Position numbers and translations under genes: made by a program. This document shows, one piece after another, positions 6,115 through 8,042 of a DNA stretch of 8,042 nucleotides; the stretch's first letter is position 1; each line of letters starts with the position of its first letter. A model generated the notes under the pieces. It was not told the DNA's origin. It was given only the letters and a program-made list of their open reading frames with translations, and searched no databases. Where the stretch lies: contig JAGVCI010000042.1 of assembly GCA_020059985.1 (NCBI GenBank), positions 1 through 8,042 on the forward strand. The letters are read 5' to 3'. The stretch comes from Candidatus Peribacterales bacterium. GTDB lineage: Bacteria > Patescibacteriota > Gracilibacteria > Peribacterales > Peribacteraceae.

Positions 6115-6137
6115 GCTTTTCAATTCTCCCTCCCCTC

Positions 6138-6881
6138 ATGCAATTGTTCAGAATAATCGTTCTCACAGGTACTGCAGTACTCCTCAGTGGTTGTTATATT
6201 GTAAAGATCGAGGACACGGTCACGTCGCAGGGCGAACTCAATCGAACGACGACACTCACGGTTTCCGAAAAAATGCGTGAACTGATGTTGAGTGAAGATG
6301 CAGAAGTCACTCCGCCCAATCATGAGGACGATTGTGACGATGTGGAAGATAGTGTGATCGGTTCCACAGAGTGGAAAGTGCTCGAGTGTGGTCCCACTCC
6401 CGATGGGGGAATTGCCATTCGCTCTGTCGCTACTTCGACCAAGGCACTTAAAACCAAAAAGCTGCCCGACGGATCGGTCCAGTACTCGTACGAACTCTAT
6501 GGAGAAGACGACCTCGTCGATCCTTCACTCAAGAAAAAAGAAGAGGAATACGAGGCTGAGCAGACGGAATTCGAAAGCGAAATGGGTGATGAATTTTTTG
6601 AAATTTCCTACAGGGTGACGATGCCGGGGAAAATCACCGATGCCGGAGGCGGAAAACTCCTCAGGTCCGATGTCGTGGTCTTCTCGCATGAGGTCCTCAA
6701 AAAAGTGACGAAGAAAACGACGATTATCTCGGTCGACTCACCGAACGCAAAGACTGCACTCGGGAGCACACAGGCGGATCGTATTTGTGCACGTATCGCG
6801 AAGTTCAAAGATCAGCCGACAATGTATAAGCGCATCCTTGAGCGCGTCCAAAAGCGCTTCGATCTTACGTGTCAGCAATAA
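6138..6881 (+). CDS. Lipoprotein, possibly LppM-like
   Basis: 247 residues from ATG 6138. An N-terminal hydrophobic stretch ends in the lipobox LLSGC with C19 as lipidation site, so the protein should be anchored on the outer face of the membrane. It then has a beta-rich domain (about 21-190) with a Glu/Lys-rich stretch at 131-149 and a YRVTMPGKITDAGGG segment (158-172). A strand start right after the lipid Cys and a late MPGKI turn recall the LppM/DUF3153-type lipoproteins; this rests on memory of the pattern only. Four more cysteines (C66, C84, C217, C245) could make two disulphides. The C-terminus (211-247) is basic and helical. A longer frame begins at 6105, but the signal peptide and the pyrimidine-rich leader support 6138. 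It converges on the next lipoprotein gene with an 11-nt gap. Confidence 0.82.
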   Translation: MQLFRIIVLTGTAVLLSGCYIVKIEDTVTSQGELNRTTTLTVSEKMRELMLSEDAEVTPPNHEDDCDDVEDSVIGSTEWKVLECGPTPDGGIAIRSVATSTKALKTKKLPDGSVQYSYELYGEDDLVDPSLKKKEEEYEAEQTEFESEMGDEFFEISYRVTMPGKITDAGGGKLLRSDVVVFSHEVLKKVTKKTTIISVDSPNAKTALGSTQADRICARIAKFKDQPTMYKRILERVQKRFDLTCQQ

Positions 6882-6892
6882 GCAGCTAGTCT

Positions 6893-7594
6893 TTATTCTT
6901 CCCGTTCATCCCAAATTTCGAGCAGAGGAGAGCGAATGATAAACGCTTTTCCGTTGGTTGTTTGCACGGGACCTTGGATGAATTCCGCCAGTCTCTCTTC
7001 ACGTTCTTTGAAAGAGGGTGCATCGGTGTCGTCGGGGTCTGGCATTCCTCGGACTAGTAACTTGCGGAGTTTTTCATCCGGAACGTATCGATGGATCAAT
7101 GCAGTGACATCAGAAAGAGAGACGTCATCTAAGCCCTGGTACTCGATAACGAGAGCGCCGTCGCCTTGGAAGAAATAGACGACGTCACCGGCTTTCAGAA
7201 AATCCACTTCGTCCGTTTGCTTCGGTTCGATCGCTACCGAAAAACCGTTTAAGTTCTCACTCACCACTACTCCGTTTTTCCGCTCGTATTTCCATGCGGT
7301 CTCCTCGACGAGCTCAGAGGTTTCTCCAAGATCTAAAAGAAGACTACGACCAGAGATGATTTTCATGCGTGTAGGATTATCGATGATCACTTCCGCGGGT
7401 TCCTCGTGCTCCTCGTGTTCGCGAGTTGGAATAGGTTGTGCTCTCTTCGGTTCTTGGATTTTATCCTCCTTCGCTGTGCACCCGACGAGGATAGTGGCGA
7501 GTGCCAACTTCGTTCCCCATTTTTTTACATCCACAAAACTGGGACCGGTCATCTTTCCGGCATTCGGTGCCGATTCCGGTGAACGAAAACGCAT
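6893..7594 (-). CDS. Lipoprotein of unknown function
   Basis: 233 residues. A long polar N-terminus (1-29) precedes a short hydrophobic run and the lipobox ILVGC with C39. The segment after the Cys (40-68) is a charged Glu/His/Lys/Pro linker. The rest looks like a small alpha/beta domain: strands near 77-88 and 108-122, AGDVVYFFQGDGALVIEY (135-152), then helices in 160-207 and a final strand AFIIRSPLLEI (217-227). I recognise no family. A later start at M15 (7552) would give a more usual signal peptide length, but the promoter at 7601-7628 predicts transcription starting at about 7594, which supports the first ATG with a leaderless mRNA. It is convergent with the lipoprotein at 6138, with no terminator in the 11-nt gap, and lies downstream of tRNA-His. 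Confidence 0.8.
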   Translation of the reverse strand: MRFRSPESAPNAGKMTGPSFVDVKKWGTKLALATILVGCTAKEDKIQEPKRAQPIPTREHEEHEEPAEVIIDNPTRMKIISGRSLLLDLGETSELVEETAWKYERKNGVVVSENLNGFSVAIEPKQTDEVDFLKAGDVVYFFQGDGALVIEYQGLDDVSLSDVTALIHRYVPDEKLRKLLVRGMPDPDDTDAPSFKEREERLAEFIQGPVQTTNGKAFIIRSPLLEIWDEREE

Positions 7595-7600
7595 GTGATT

Positions 7601-7628
7601 AATTTAACACTATTTTATAAATTGTCAA
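7601..7628 (-). promoter_or_regulatory. Promoter of the lipoprotein at 7594, predicted leaderless
   Basis: Minus strand: a perfect -35 TTGACA (7628-7623), 16-nt spacer, TAAATT (7606-7601). Only 6 nt separate the -10 from the ATG, so the expected first transcribed base is at or next to the A of the start codon. It lies just past the 3' end of the tRNA-His gene. Confidence 0.7.
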
Positions 7629-7633
7629 TTACC

Positions 7634-7711
7634 TGGGGCGAGATAAGGGGTTCGAACCCTTGACCTTCCGGACCACAACCGGACGCTCTAACCAACTGAG
7701 CTAATCTCGCC
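7634..7711 (-). tRNA. tRNA-His (anticodon GTG), CCA encoded
   Basis: Read on the minus strand, 78 nt fold as a full cloverleaf: acceptor GCGAGAT-type stem, D arm AGCTC/GAGC, anticodon stem TCCGG/CCGGA with loop TTGTGGT (anticodon GTG, at 7676-7674), T arm AAGGG/CCCTT with loop TTCGAAC. The 5' end has the extra G-1 facing C73, the identity element read by HisRS, and the acceptor stem is 8 bp as a result. The 3' CCA is encoded in the DNA (7636-7634). No intron or oddity is seen. The cognate synthetase gene hisS is in the same window but in a different transcription unit. Confidence 0.97.
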
Positions 7712-7723
7712 ATGAGTGCAGGC

Positions 7724-7752
7724 ATACTAAAGAGAACGTTCTTCTATTTCCA
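7724..7752 (-). promoter_or_regulatory. Possible tRNA-His promoter with internal palindrome
   Basis: Minus strand: TGGAAA (7752-7747), 17-nt spacer, TAGTAT (7729-7724), 12 nt before the tRNA. The spacer holds a perfect 10-bp palindrome, AGAACGTTCT (7733-7742), possibly an operator. Transcription from the upstream gene at 7767 may also reach the tRNA. Confidence 0.4.
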
Positions 7753-7766
7753 GCAGCGAGTCTCGA

Positions 7767-8042
7767 TTATTTCTTCGGTGTTTCACCCGGTTTCTCGGGC
7801 TCTTTGCCCTCCTTTTTCTTCTCGTCGATCCCTTCGACGCGGATGAACGCGACGGGGTCGTCATCGTGTTTCTCTTCCTTCTTCGGCTGAGGTGCTTCCT
7901 TCACAGGCTTCGGTTGTTCCACGATCGCTGGCTTCGGCGTCTCGGGCACCTTTTTTATTTCCTTCGGGTGGACGACTGCCGGAAGAGCGGCCTTCGGTTC
8001 TATCTTTTTCGGCTGCACCGGTGGTTTCGGAGCTGTGGTAAC
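7767..8042 (-). CDS. Pro/Lys/Glu-rich C-terminal region (5' end cut)
   Basis: The frame is open to the right edge, so only the last 91 residues are seen; the true start lies outside the window (an internal GTG at 8018 is not convincing as a start). The sequence is a low-complexity tail of Pro-Lys motifs (PKP, PKK, PKE, PKA) with many Glu, then a short less repetitive stretch, DPVAFIRVEGIDE, and a final Lys/Glu/Pro end at TAA 7767-7769. No Cys, Trp or membrane segment is visible. Such tails are usually disordered and span cell-envelope layers or carry charge-based contacts; the domain in front of it cannot be known from this window. No function is assigned. Confidence 0.65.
   Translation of the reverse strand, partial: VTTAPKPPVQPKKIEPKAALPAVVHPKEIKKVPETPKPAIVEQPKPVKEAPQPKKEEKHDDDPVAFIRVEGIDEKKKEGKEPEKPGETPKK

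Noticed and set aside
5963..6166. N-terminal extension of the Asn/Ser-rich protein up to an ATG at 6166
   Set aside because: It would bury the signal peptide and pass through the divergent promoter region and the start of the lipoprotein gene.
7634..7711. tRNA-His as a possible integration (att) site
   Set aside because: No integrase gene and no repeated copy of the tRNA 3' end is visible in the window.
1..8042. CRISPR array, insertion sequence, prophage, toxin-antitoxin or defence island
   Set aside because: No regularly spaced direct repeats, transposase or integrase motifs, or recognised defence domains were seen on either strand.

Overview
The window is a compact, roughly 50% GC bacterial segment that mixes housekeeping genes with small exported proteins. 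It holds ten protein genes (two cut by the window edges) and one tRNA gene; the longest gap between genes is 175 bp. The housekeeping genes are ribosomal protein bS21 (rpsU), DNA gyrase subunit B (gyrB), histidyl-tRNA synthetase (hisS) and tRNA-His(GTG). The rest are a cation/Ca2+ exchanger-family membrane protein, two lipoproteins, a tiny Asn/Ser-rich secreted protein, a Cys-rich protein, a Pro/Lys/Glu-rich tail and a 60-aa unknown behind gyrB. Small exported proteins of no recognised family, tight packing and absence of Shine-Dalgarno (SD) sequences suggest a Candidate Phyla Radiation type of bacterium (perhaps Peregrinibacteria-like). That placement is inference, not shown by any marker here. 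Genes read cleanly in the standard code; all ten stops are TAA (8) or TAG (2).

Layout. 1-516 (+): end of a Cys-rich protein. 558-773 (-): rpsU. 774-916: divergent control region. 917-2941 (+): gyrB, then 2946-3128 (+) a 60-aa ORF. 3131-4465 (-): hisS, whose stop lies 2 nt from the 60-aa ORF. 4547-5593 (-): exchanger-like membrane protein. 5668-5695: strong terminator. 5708-5962 (-): Asn/Ser-rich secreted protein. 5963-6137: divergent control region. 6138-6881 (+): lipoprotein. 6893-7594 (-): second lipoprotein. 7634-7711 (-): tRNA-His with encoded CCA. 7767-8042 (-): Pro/Lys/Glu-rich C-terminus, cut by the edge.

Gene expression. None of the seven visible starts of independent genes has an SD motif. 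Five have short pyrimidine-rich leaders. The lipoprotein at 7594 has a near-consensus promoter placed so that transcription would begin at its ATG (leaderless). Three starts have an extended -10 of the form TGnTARART.

Most notable: the Cys-rich protein at the left edge spaces its cysteines every 11 residues with one 7-residue step, and repeats that pattern in mirror image after a Pro-containing connector. This is what a disulphide-stapled antiparallel helical hairpin would look like. It is the best candidate here for something undescribed. I see no CRISPR array, insertion sequence, phage or recognisable defence system.
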